Shown: in pieces, positions 24,196-36,892 of the stretch
Position numbering within the stretch: position 1 is the first letter of the stretch
How the letters are laid out: each line of letters opens with the position of its first letter
Source of the DNA: Thelephora terrestris
Lineage: Eukaryota > Basidiomycota > Agaricomycetes > Thelephorales > Thelephoraceae
Reading direction: 5' to 3'
NCBI GenBank assembly: GCA_015956445.1
Contig: WIUZ02000017.1
Span: forward strand, 827,748-891,747
DNA length: 64,000 nucleotides
Notes under the pieces: generated by a model
What the model saw: only the letters and a program-made list of their open reading frames with translations
What the model was told of the DNA's origin: nothing
The model's database searches: none
Position numbers and translations under genes: made by a program

Positions 24196-24892
24196 AGATA
24201 TGACAGTGTGGGTGGGACGACGGTGTGATTAATCTAGAGTATATTGTAAATTTGCGTATGTTCTGTTCACATGACGGTAGAATTCTACATAGTACATACC
24301 CTCTGCCTCAATGATTTGCGTCTTAGTAGTCGAGCTTGCGAGACCCTAGAGGAAGTCAATGGTCACGTACTGTGGAGTGGGGACTTGTGGCCTACATAGT
24401 ACTGTGGCTACGTTCTCGTTTCTGACGATATCCGGTGCGATGAATCGCAACTTTTTATCACGCTGATGACTGAAGGTTCTCCGGCGCCGGCCTTCTAGAA
24501 CTGTTGGATATCGGGGTTCGATTGACTCAAAGGCGATCCACTCCCATGTTTCACTGGAAACGATGGCTAGTCGTAGTTCCTAGCAATGGCCATGAAAGGT
24601 GCGGTGCCAGAGATGGGTAAAAATTGTAAGCCGAGTGGGTACCTTGTAAGATTACTGCAGAATTTTATCCCCGTTACCGATAACGATGTGTGTACGCACC
24701 CTCTGCTGCCCGACATTTTGAGCCTTGATATGCACCAGTTTTATTTGTCGTTGCGAGAATCGGCGCCAACTCTGATCGGGGAAACAGCCGCTATAGTTAG
24801 TCCGCATCCAGCAAAAAGTTCTCACAATCGCAACCTCCTCCGAACCAGCCTTAGATTCCGTTACCACCCCGTCCGAAGCCGTCGCCCTAACG
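24196..24892. other. Intergenic region, presumed flippase promoter
   Basis: No gene is seen. A 105-codon plus-strand frame at 24586-24903 overlaps the flippase start in another frame and is not supported. Confidence 0.5.
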
Positions 24893-27800
24893 ATGAGCGA
24901 TGACTTCGTCCGCCTCGTAACTCAGGCGAACCCTGCAAATAACCAGTACCAACAGACCAGCAATGAATATCCGCCAATGTCCTCTCGCGGCGAGCAGCAG
25001 CTCGATCCGTTCTTCGACGATGAAGATGACGATGGTCCTGACAACGCTTTCGGTCGACCGCCTCCCATGCCAATGCAATCACAGTCCTCAGGGATTCACT
25101 TGACTAAAAACGCGGCTCCCCCCGCTGGTGCTCCTCAACCTTGGTCGTTCGATGATGAAGACCTACAACAGTCTTACCCCGGATCGACATTGCCTTCGTC
25201 CTCTAGCTCGATGCTACAGGAGAAGAAGAAGAAACGGCGAATACCACAGATCAAGTGGGAGTGGCCTTGGAAGAAGAAAGAAGAAGTGCTGACTGGGGAA
25301 AGGACAATATCCCTCAACAACCCGTCTCCCAACGACGAGTTCTGTTCCAACTACATCACCACCAGCAAATACAACACGGCTACATTTCTGCCAAAGTTCT
25401 TGCTAGGCGCGTGTTCTTGCTAGCACTGCACCGGTCTGGTTTCTAACGTCTGCTTACCTCCAGAACAATTCTCGAAATATGCGAATTTGTTCTTCCTGTT
25501 TACTGCTTGCATCCAACAAATCCCTGGAGTCTCACCCACAAACAAATACACTACAATTGCACCACTTTTTGTTGTACTATTCGCATCTGCATTTAAGGAG
25601 GTTCAAGAGGATTTGGTGAGCACGCCCGTGCTTGGTTGCTGCGCAAATCTCAATCTTTTGATCTCAGAAACGACACCAATCTGACGCCGAGCTTAACTCG
25701 CGCAAAGCTAAAGTACTCAATGCTGGAAACACGTTTGACGAGAACAAGTGGGAAGATATTAGAGTGGGAGATGTCATCCGCCTAGAGAGTGATGATTCTA
25801 TCCCGGCGGATTTGGTGTTAATCGCCTCGAGCGAACCCGAAGGCTTATGCTATATCGAGACTTCAAACTTGGATGGGTACGTGTGCTCTATGTATCTCCT
25901 GCGACTCAACGTGAGACCCCCACGCAGAGAAACCAACTTGAAGATCAAACAAGCTTCCCCACACACTTCACCCATGACTGCGCCACACTTGGTTACCGCA
26001 CTTAACGGCGCTCTGCGCTGCGAACACCCCAACAACTCACTGTACACCTTTGAGGGCACATTAGAACTGACCTCCAGCACGGGCCTCCCGAAGCAAGTAC
26101 CTCTGGGACCCGATCAGGTACTGCTACGCGGTGCGCAAGTTCGAAACACTCCGTGGCTGTACGGCTTGGTAGTGTACACCGGGCATGAAACAAAACTGAT
26201 GAGGAACGCGACGTGAGCCGTCGGCTTACCCTGTGCCCCAGCGCTATCTCAACCCTTTGCTTAGGGCTGCTCCCATCAAGCGAACCGCTGTGGAACGCCA
26301 AGTTAACGTTCAGATCGTGTTCTTGTTCATTCTCTTGCTCGCGTTATCCATCGGTTCTACTGTTGGCAGCAGCATCCGAGCGTGGTTCTTTTCGTCACAG
26401 CAATGGTACTTGCTGGAGACCGCTAACATCGGTGACAGGGGTGCGTCATTGTTTTTGTAGCGCTCTTGAATAGGCGCTGAACCTGCCATAGCCAAGGGAT
26501 TTATTGAAGGTCGCATGGCACCCGTTTCTGTTTAGGAATTGACTGACGCATTGGATGAACAGATATACTGACATTCATTATCCTGTACAATAACCTGATC
26601 CCCATCTCTCTCATTGTCACCATGGAGATCGTCAAGTTTCAACAGGCACAGCTCATCAACTCGGATTTGGACATGTATTATCCCAAAACGGACACGCCAG
26701 CACTTTGTCGTACATCTTCTCTCGTCGAGGAACTGGGTCAAATCGAATACGTCTTCAGTGACAAGACCGGAACGCTTACTTGTAACGAGATGGAGTTCAA
26801 GTGCTGTAGCATCGCTGGTGTGGCATACGCAGAAACCGTGGACGAAAGTAAGCGGGCTGATGCTGAACTGATCGGGTCTAGCAATGGGAGTGAACAGGAT
26901 GGATGGAAGACTTTCAAGGAGATGACCAGCATCCTTGAAGGCGGCGCTAATCCGTTCTCGGACCAAGCTGGACGTGGTCGGAATAAGGAAAGGGATGTGA
27001 TCCACGAGTTCCTCACCCTCCTCGCTGTCTGCCATACGGTCATCCCGGAGGTGAAGGACGGAAAGCTTCAGTACCAGGCCAGTAGTCCGGACGAGGCTGC
27101 GCTGGTCGCCGGGGCGGAACTGTTAGGTTTTCAATTTCACGTAAGTCAATCGAAAACTGCAATATTACCCCGCAGGTGTTGACTCGCGGACCCAGACTCG
27201 GAAGCCCAAATCTGTCTTTGTCAATATTCAGGGGGTGTCCCAGGAATTTGAGATCCTCAACGTTTGCGAATTCAACTCCACAAGGAAACGGATGTCCACT
27301 GTGATTCGTGCCCCAGATGGAAGGATCAAGTTGTATTGCAAGGGCGCTGACACTGTCATATTGGAACGTTTGGGCCCAAATCAATTGTACACGGATCGAA
27401 CGTTGGCTCATCTAGAGGTAAGTGAAGCTATTGTGGACCCTACACATTCTCATGTGTGTTTCGCAGGAATATGCAACTGAGGGACTGAGAACCTTATGCG
27501 TCGCTTGCCGTGATGTTCCCGACGCGGAATATCGACAATGGTCCGCAATTTATGACCAGGCCGCTCAGACGATAAATGGTCGCGGCGAAGCATTGGACAA
27601 TGCCGCTGAGCTCATCGAGAAGGACATGTTCTTGCTCGGGGCAACAGCGATCGAGGACAAGCTTCAGGACGGAGTTCCCGATGCAATCCATACCCTACAA
27701 ATGGCCGGCATCAAGGTATGGGTGTTGACGGGCGACAGGCAAGAAACCGCCATCAACATCGGAATGTCGTGTCGATTGATCTCTGAATCTATGAACTTGG

Positions 27801-29685
27801 TGCGAAACTCTCATTTTGGCTTTGAGCGTCGTGATTTATCCCGCTGGCAGGTCATCGTGAACGAGCAATCTGCACTTGGGACGAAAGACTTCCTTGAAAG
27901 ACGGTTGATCGCGATCAAGAACCAAAGGAATACCGGAGAGCTGGAGGATCTCGCTCTGGTTATCGGTCAGTAGCTGCTTGGAGCTGGGAGTACTCGGTAG
28001 ATGCTGATACCTTGTTCAGACGGCAAGAGCCTGACGTTTGCCCTTGAAAAGGAAATATCGAAAATCTTTCTGGAGTTGGCTTTGTTATGCAGAGCTGTCA
28101 TTTGTTGTACGTGACCGGTTCAACCTCCCGGGCTTCAGCCTCGTTCAACGTCATCTCTAGGTCGCGTGTCACCGCTCCAGAAAGCCTTGATCGTTAAGTT
28201 GGTCAAAAAGAACACAAGCTCGATCTTGTTAGCCATCGGGGATGGTGCTAACGATGTCAGTATGATCCAAGCTGCACACGTCGGAGTCGGAATCTCTGGT
28301 GTCGAAGGTCTTCAGGCCGCTCGTTCCTCGGACGTTGCTATTTCACAGTTCAGATTCCTGAAGAAGCTCCTCCTCGTCCATGGAGCCTGGAGTTATCAGC
28401 GGCTTTCTAAGCTTATTCTCTGTGGGTGTCCTGTTACCCTACGTGCCATTTATTCCCCCTAATCGCTACATCTTAGATTCCTTCTACAAGAATATCGTGC
28501 TCTACATGACACAGTTCTGGGTGGGTGGTTAGTTGAGCGATAAGCAAGCACACTTATTAACAAGAAGTCGATTCAGTACTCGTTCTTCAACAACTTTTCT
28601 GGACAGATCGCCTACGAGTCATGGACGCTGTCATTGTACAACGTTGTTTTTACCGTCCTCCCTCCTTTCGTCATCGGTGTCTTCGATCAATTCGTCTCTG
28701 CCCGGATCTTGGATCGGTACCCTCAGCTCTATATCCTGGGTCAGGAGAACGCGTTCTTCACAAAGACCGCTTTCTGGCTCTGGATATTTAATGCATTGTA
28801 CCATAGTCTGGTCCGTCCTGCTTGACCTCACGATTTCCCCACCTTTAACACGTTATTATCTGAAGGTCACTTTCGGGTTCTCAGTCATCCTGTTCTGGGG
28901 AGACCTCAAACAGTCCGACGGCCTGGATTCTGGCCATTGGTTTTGGGGAACAACACTGTACCTTATTGTATTGCTCACGGTATTGGGGAAAGCCGCCTTG
29001 GTTTCAGAGTGAGTTTTTATTCACATTGGTACTTGAACGGTTCTGAGAATTACAACCCTATAGTCTGTGGACGAAGTACACGGTAGCCGGTGTGTATCTT
29101 TGGACCCATTTTCTACACCTCAGCTTAATTCGTGTTTCACAGCCATCCCTGGATCATTCGTATTCGCCATGGTGTTCCTGCCGATCTACGCATTGGTTGC
29201 TCCGGCAATCGGGTTCTCGACGGAGTATCGTGGTCTTGTTCCAAGGCTATGGGGAAACTCGGTTTTCTACTTCTCCCTTCTGCTCGTCCCTATCGTATGC
29301 TTGGCCCGTGACTACGTGTGGAAGTAGTAAGTGGCATAACTTCTGTTTCGTGACCTCCCGCCCTCATGCTGGTCCCCAGCTACCGTCGAACATACATGCC
29401 AGCGTCATATCACATCGCTCAGGAACTTCAAAAGTACAACATCCCGGATTACCGGCCGCGGCAGGAACAGTACGCACATCGAGACCCGATATCAATTCCG
29501 TACGCTCATGTGATCATCCCCGCAGGTTCCAAAAGGCTATCAAGAAAGTGCGTGCTGTACAGAGGATGCGACGAAATCGTGGGTTCGCTTTCAGTCAAAC
29601 CGAAAACGGGACCAAACAAGATCAGGCGAGGCTCATTCGAGCTTACGACACGTCCAAGAGCTCCGCGAGGCCCTCCGGTTATTGA
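24893..29685 (+). CDS. DRS2: P4-type ATPase phospholipid flippase (Drs2-like)
   Basis: P4-ATPases move aminophospholipids to the cytosolic leaflet of Golgi, endosome and plasma membranes. An acidic N-terminus ([16 protein letters not shown]) is followed by [20 protein letters not shown] and [20 protein letters not shown] (first membrane helix). The actuator region has [19 protein letters not shown] and the TSNLDGETN motif split by an intron. The fourth helix carries [17 protein letters not shown], with PISL typical of Drs2. The phosphorylated Asp is in [11 protein letters not shown] (codon 26760-26762). [25 protein letters not shown] and [20 protein letters not shown] complete the ATPase core. 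The last six helices end near 29330, and a cytosolic tail ends SSARPSGY. About 15 introns are present; the first is GC-AG (25407-25463). Confidence 0.93.
25407..25463 (+). other. GC-AG intron in the flippase gene
   Basis: Exon 1 ends at 25406 with phase 1 (514 nt). The intron starts GCGCGTG and ends CCTCCAG. Joining G to AA gives the invariant Glu of [15 protein letters not shown]. No nearby GT donor keeps this frame. Confidence 0.75.
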
Positions 29686-30042
29686 TACGATTCCACCGCT
29701 TTTACTAGACCTTAAGTTGTGGACTTGGCTTTTCCGTGTAACCCATATATTAGCTATTACAAGGATATTATTTTATGTTTCTTTTGTTTGTCGCGGACGT
29801 TTAGTGATATACCCCACTCGTTGTCATTGCAATCGTCTGTCTTGTCCACCAGCAAAAATCCTCTAGATAACGCCTGGACGCGTTGAGGCTCCCGGTGAAA
29901 CGCGATCGTACCACTTTCGGAGAGAAATTAAGCAGATCCAGATTCCACCTTCCCGCCTCTTATAAGTATTCCACCCATACAACACGTTCTTGACCATCTC
30001 AGAAAACCGGCTTATCGTCTACTTTCTACTCGTGCCACTGGC
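29686..30042. other. Intergenic region before squalene epoxidase
   Basis: This is AT-richer than its surroundings and has no gene. It holds the flippase 3' flank and the presumed ERG1 promoter, with a possible TATA-like CTTATAAGTATT near 29960. Confidence 0.5.
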
Positions 30043-31742
<1,700 letters not shown>

Positions 31743-34154
31743 ATTGTAACTTAGAGTTTTACATTGTGTTCTGTATGTATATGCCTTTTTTGATTGCACA
31801 ATTTAGCGTGTAAATAGTGAATAGGATTTCTGTCTTCGGATCCAGGAGCGGGTCTTGAGTAATCTGGATGTGGGGGTCAAGCGCAATCGCCATAGGGACT
31901 GTCACGGATGGTAGTGAATTGCGACACTCAGCTCCCCCACTCCTCTCCCGTTGCATCAAACACCAAGTCATAAGCCTTGCGGCGATAGGAAGAACGAAGA
32001 GGATGGAGGATCCTTGTCGATGTTGGCCTGGGTTACGCTCAAGCCAATCGTGCCACAAACGCTGTTCGAACAGGGTCGAAGCCAAGAGGACTGAGCTCAG
32101 CGCTTCATCGTCTGGGAGAAGGACTTGCGACGGTCCGAATTTGACGTTACATTCCCTGTTTAACCGCGTACATCGGAAGATGTGTTCCTTACAGGCAGCA
32201 TCAGTAAACACACCAACATTCTCAAGCATCGCGGAGAAACTCTCTTGAGCCCAAATTCCCCCAAGATTACGCCACCGTACCCCAGCGAAGACCGAGCACC
32301 AGTTGACCCTGCGAAGACGGAGTTAGCAGCCAGAAGGAATCCTTCGGAGCATCCCCGACTTACAACGCCAAAACTTAGTTATCGACGAGAGACGTTGGTT
32401 GAGATAACGCAACGTCCTAAAAATGACCCAGCTCGAAGGAACTTGAAGATCGAAAGAAAAAAACCATCATGCCGTCGGTGATTCCCGGACACCGTCGAAA
32501 TTACGAGCGAGGCCGCCTTTCGCTCCATAGTACCGCCGCGCTAAGCCTGGAGGCGATTGTTTGTGAGCGATTTGCGCCCTGTGCCAACACTATCCAATGG
32601 TGTGCACGTTCTACTGCGGGCTCTCTTTTATAGTTACTGGTACCGGCCTCTCGCGGACCCGCGGCGGTAACGAAGGTGGGGCTGGGGCCAGAGGTTCCGG
32701 TTCCAGTGGAGCTGGACATACAAACTTTCTGGGTGGTGTCAAGTCGCGAACTCTCTGGAAAATGCCCAAACCGAGGCCGCCGGACAAGACGAGTGGCGAG
32801 ATCTAAAGCATCGGTTACCGCGTTTCACGAGGAGAGGGCGCTGTTGTTCCCCTTCTCAGTTGGTTTTCATCATCGAAATGCAGGGTAACTACAAGAAAGT
32901 GGGTGGCGAGCAGGTTCCATACTCGGAAGCAGATCCTGTGATCGACGCCTCTGCATTCTTCAAGGCTTTCCCGCTCAGGGGGATAATGCAGGGGACTGAA
33001 CTCAATCTGGAGCATTTCCACCCACCACAGCCGCACACCACTCATTGGAAACAGCTGTATTTACATAAATCACCGCTGGTGCTCAAAACCCATTTCTTGG
33101 CTTGTCTCTCTCGTGATTAGTGGTGCGCAATCAAAATGAGAATTTTTATTCGTTAGGTACATAGGTGAAGGAGAGTGAGATCACTGGGCAAAAGCCCGCA
33201 GGGCTTTCAGGCCGAGGGAATCTGGCGTTGGACTCCTTGGAGGCCAGCTGTGTGGGCGGGAGGGTCCACGAAGCTGGCTCGGCGGCCGTATCCTTCGGTC
33301 AAGTATGAGCTGAGCCAGCGAGCGTGAAGGCGTTTGCTGGAGTGAGCGTCTTCACGAAGAGGGTGTGGAGGGTGGGGAAAAGAGACGAGCGAAGGTGAGA
33401 CGGAGACGGAGGAGATGTCCTCTGAAGTGGGACACGTGCCGGATCACCTTCCGAGCCGCAAAGACAATTGTCACAATACTCTCTTTGCATCGATCATGCT
33501 TCCCTCCGCCGAGACGGGCAACAGATCGACGAGCGGACAAGTTTGGTAATTCTGATGGGAGAAGTTGCTTCTATTGGGACGTGAAATGGAGGGAAGCTAC
33601 GTGCCACTCAAACGCTTGCCATTGTGTCGTGACATGCAGGGAACCTACTCGAATCAGTACGCACGACCGTTTGCATCCGTCGATGGTAGGTTCTCTACGG
33701 GATTCGCTGGGAGTACCTCGCTCTCAGTAACGAATGGCAGCGGAAATCGACACACCGTCTCGGGCCAGTTCAAGAGTCAACGTCAGCAATGTGGCTGCAG
33801 AGTTAGCGAGCAAGCGAGTCGGGACTAATATTTTCGAGCGGGGAAGTCGAATGGAAGTCATCGACAATCACCGGCACCGCCCAGAAAGACCCGTTGAAGC
33901 ATCGATCGACGAGCTTCTTACCGAACAGGCGAGCCTGCCAGTGATTGATCTACAACCCCCGCGGTCACGAAAGTTCGTTCGGAACACTGTCGTACTTTCG
34001 ACCCGCTTGGCCGACGTGCCAATGCTGAGACACTGGCCCGGCTAGAGCTCAGTTGTGACCAAAAGGAGATTAATGAATGGATTTGACTTTCGGGGACGTA
34101 TCCCATTCGTTTGGGGAGCGCCAATGGATGCTCGACCTATGTTCCGGGATTGGG
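31743..34154. other. Gene-poor stretch
   Basis: Only one weak minus-strand candidate (31759-32229) is listed from here. The remaining frames (for example 32860-33120 and 33734-34045, plus) are short and match nothing I know. A perfect 7-bp hairpin, AAAGCCC GCA GGGCTTT, sits at 33191-33207. Confidence 0.5.
31759..32229 (-). CDS. Hypothetical protein, weakly supported
   Basis: A single open frame of 156 codons starts MLENVGVFTDAACKEHIF and contains LLPDDEALSSVLLASTLFEQ and SILFVLPIAARLMTWCLM. The composition looks more protein-like than neighbouring shadow frames, but there is no recognised domain. The stop lies about 17 nt from the end of ERG1 on the opposite strand, so it would overlap the ERG1 3' UTR. 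It could be a fragment or chance. Confidence 0.25.
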   Translation of the reverse strand: MLENVGVFTDAACKEHIFRCTRLNRECNVKFGPSQVLLPDDEALSSVLLASTLFEQRLWHDWLERNPGQHRQGSSILFVLPIAARLMTWCLMQRERSGGAECRNSLPSVTVPMAIALDPHIQITQDPLLDPKTEILFTIYTLNCAIKKGIYIQNTM

Positions 34155-34161
34155 TATAAAA
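34155..34161 (+). promoter_or_regulatory. TATA box of the secreted-protein gene
   Basis: TATAAAA within GGGTATAAAAGCTGC lies 115 nt before the ATG at 34276. A CT-rich leader with several copies of CTCCAGCCTCT (34225-34270) follows it, a common arrangement for strongly expressed fungal genes. Confidence 0.55.
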
Positions 34162-34275
34162 GCTGCACGGTGTTCTGGTCAAAAATCTCATCGACACTTC
34201 CAGTCGCCCTCATCCCAAGTAACCTTCTCCAGCCTCTCTCCAGCCTCTCCAGCCTCTCTCCAGCCTCTCTTCGCC

Positions 34276-34907
34276 ATGCGTTTCTCCACCATCTTCACTG
34301 TCCTCGCCGCTGGTGCTATGGCTATTGCTGGGGCTGTCCCCGAGATCGTTGCGAAGAGGTCCACCAACGACATCCAGAGCGCCTTCACCACCCTCAGCAA
34401 CAAGTGCGACACCATCCTTCCCAAGTTTACCAGCTGCTCCGACAACGATTGCACCACCACCGTTGTCGCCGAGTTGGTCGTCGCTATTGAGGCTTGCACG
34501 GCCGTTGTCAAAGGATGTGACGGCGGGGTTCCCTCTGCCGCCCTCGTTGAGGTCGTCGTTGAGGTCGTCGTTGTAAGTGGTGCTGTTCTTTCTCGTGGAG
34601 CTTCCTCCCACTCACGCGCCGTTATAGAAAATTGTAGCCGCTCTGTCCGCCCATGTCGATGTGTGCATCGGGTGTGACGGCTTGATCGATATCTACGCTT
34701 CTGTCAACGTCGCCCTCGCCGCTTGCTTGGCTGTGGTCGTCGAACTGTGCGCCGGTTTAGCAGCCCTCCTCTCCATTGCGTGAGTTCCCTACTTCACGCT
34801 TGTCCACACCTCTCGCTAACTCTCCTTGCAGCGTCGGACTTCTCGGTGTGGTGTCTGCCTTGATCAGCTTGGACTTCACCGCGGTCCTTTCCGTCTGTTT
34901 ACTCTAA
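34276..34907 (+). CDS. Small secreted hydrophobic cysteine-containing protein
   Basis: Three exons (34276-34572, 34628-34779, 34832-34907) give 174 residues. A clear signal peptide (MRFSTIFTVLAAGAMAIAGA) is followed by a possible KR processing site (VPEIVAKR). The mature part has paired cysteines (LSNKCDTILPKFTSC, CTAVVKGC, DVCIGCDGL, CLAVVVELC) and Val/Ala/Leu-rich helices (LVEVVVEVVV, GLAALLSIAVGLLGVVSAL). It resembles small secreted proteins of Agaricomycetes, but the cysteine pattern is not that of a hydrophobin (no CC doublets). Function unknown. A TATA box and CT-rich leader suggest strong regulated expression (inference). Confidence 0.75.
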
Positions 34908-34965
34908 AAGTAGATTCCCTTACGATTTTCTCCTTTTACTTCCCATCCTTTTGCTTTTCCACACA

Positions 34966-35108
34966 TCCCTGGCTTCTTGGGTAACACCCAAGAGGCTTGA
35001 CCTATGTCAGCTTGCTGGCGCGAGTAGGATTTTTATCTTGTGCTCCCTGGTCTTCTGGGTGTCACCCAAGGACTCTGGTGAAAGTCAGCTTGTTGGCGCG
35101 AGTAGGGA
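34966..35108. repeat. Imperfect tandem repeat with hairpins, period 78 bp
   Basis: Two copies each start TCCCTGG (34966 and 35044) and end GTCAGCTTG(C/T)TGGCGCGAGTAGG. Each holds an inverted repeat near its start: CTTGGGT AAC ACCCAAG in copy 1 and TGGGTG T CACCCA in copy 2. The stem is kept although its bases differ. The repeat lies just after the stop of the secreted-protein gene, probably in its 3' UTR or terminator region. Confidence 0.75.
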
Positions 35109-36892
35109 GTACACACGGTAGCATGAGGATTGGTCCAGTAACGTGCCTACGTCTATGAATGCTATTTGATTTAATTCGTTTCCATACATCCCAAGTTCGC
35201 ACCCTATCATTTATGGATCAGTTTCTTTCCCATAACGCACAGAGAGCAATTTCCCCCGGATGCGAAGTTCTCTAGGCCCGGGAGAGTTTCTTTGTCACAA
35301 GTAAGCCAGCACCCAAAAATGCAAGTGAACACGCTGAAAAATCGAGGGTTCATCGTCAACAAGCTGGTCTGTGCGGCTACACAATATCCCAACGGCCACT
35401 GCGGTGCACGGACTTTGATTATCTAACCCTCGAAACTCCAGAGTGATCAAATGTTGCTAAGCGTGGGCATCTCGTGGGTTGATGGGCAAATCTGTCTGCC
35501 GCGAGCTACGGTAGGCGGGATGGCCACTAATGAGTGGCCGTGATTTTGACATTGGGCCTCCGAGGACCTCTTCGGGATTCGGTCTCAGGTACTGGCGGAG
35601 GAGCCTTCTTCGAGGGGAGTGGTTTTGAGTATGCGTCGCCATCGACAGGCTTGGTTTCCCTGTCAGCGATGAAGGGGGGATGGGGGTGATTACCCATCCA
35701 CGACAGCTAAATCCATCCTCAGCACCGTGACGGGATTACCTTGAACCAGGTAACGGCGTTAGCGGGCGACCGACATGTCCTCGATGATCTCCGGTTTGGT
35801 CGCGTACCCGTGTCCCCAGAGGGTTGTTCGCCCACACTTGGGACAAAAGCGCGTGACCGCCATATCCAACAAAAGTGCGCGTTTCGATACCGGCCCAAGA
35901 TGATCCCATCGGGAATCGAATTATCTAGCAACCTCTGAGCAACGTCTCTTAACGGCAGATGAGGAATGCGGCCACGAGTGGTGCTCGAAAATCTGGTTCG
36001 ACGCATACCTATACGGCTTCCTGGAGAGCCCCACACAGCTCCGTCGAGAGTCCTCACGATTTCGGCTCAGAGCGCACGCAAGACGGCTTCCTTACCCCGT
36101 AGTTCGACAGCGAATCCAGGGAACTTCAGGTGACACCGCCGCGATATACCAAGAAATCTCTTCAGGCATTGTTGTCGTGACCGACTCAACGTCCATTATG
36201 TCTGTCGAATTCAGCAGCCGTTAAAACATCCGGCCAACCCTCAAATACATTGATCGCAAAGGCCATTACCAACATGAAAGTTTCAGCCAACGGCCGAGGG
36301 AAATTGGGAGATGGGAAGGCAGCACGTACCTGGGTTACCAGACTTAGGCTCGATTATCACGCTCTTTCTGGGGGTCAATACCCTCCGCCTCTGCAACTTG
36401 AACCATCCGTTTTGCAGTCCATCCTTCAAGAATCCTGCAGAAGACTTCTGTTCGACTTTCCCCCCTAGTCAGACGAAAGGATGCGTAAGGCTCCCAAGAA
36501 TTGCGCTCCAGAAGGCTAATCGACGTACAGGGGTTACGCTTGAGCCCCGCGTCCTTATCAAACCTGTCTACATGCATGGGGTGTGTGTGAACTACAGCGT
36601 TCAAGGCATTGTTGAGTATATGCACCAGCTTGTCACGGCATCGCAGGAGTATAGAGTCGCGAAAAGAAGGGTCGCAAAAGTCGTGCCTTGTGTGGTGAAA
36701 CGAGAGGGTAGCGAATCCCAGGGCGTAGATCGGCACTCAGTTTATTATGCATGTCGAGCCTTCAACATCAAATACCAGAGCAACGAGCTACTCCCAACCC
36801 CTCCTGCCCACTCCTTCCTCCATGTTGTCGACGGTGAAGTCGACACATAATCGCCTCCAAGCTTGGCGTCGTAAAAATCCAGAGCCATAAGC
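35109..36892. other. Gene-poor stretch
   Basis: The longest frame (36311-36850, plus, 179 codons) and an opposing one (36344-36736, minus, 130 codons) overlap each other, and neither shows a recognisable domain. Relic genes are possible. Nothing here is called. Confidence 0.45.

Noticed and set aside
24480-24540. GGGGTTCGATTGACTC considered as a tRNA T-arm
   Set aside because: No matching D-arm, anticodon arm or acceptor stem could be folded upstream.
35719-36057. Minus-strand frame with RFCPKCGRTTLWGHG in another reading frame, perhaps a zinc ribbon or GFA relic
   Set aside because: Only one CxxC pair, frames broken by stops, and no second zinc ligand pair in reach.
36311-36850. 179-codon plus-strand frame and the opposing 130-codon frame
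   Set aside because: They overlap on opposite strands, neither shows a known motif, and neither can be preferred.
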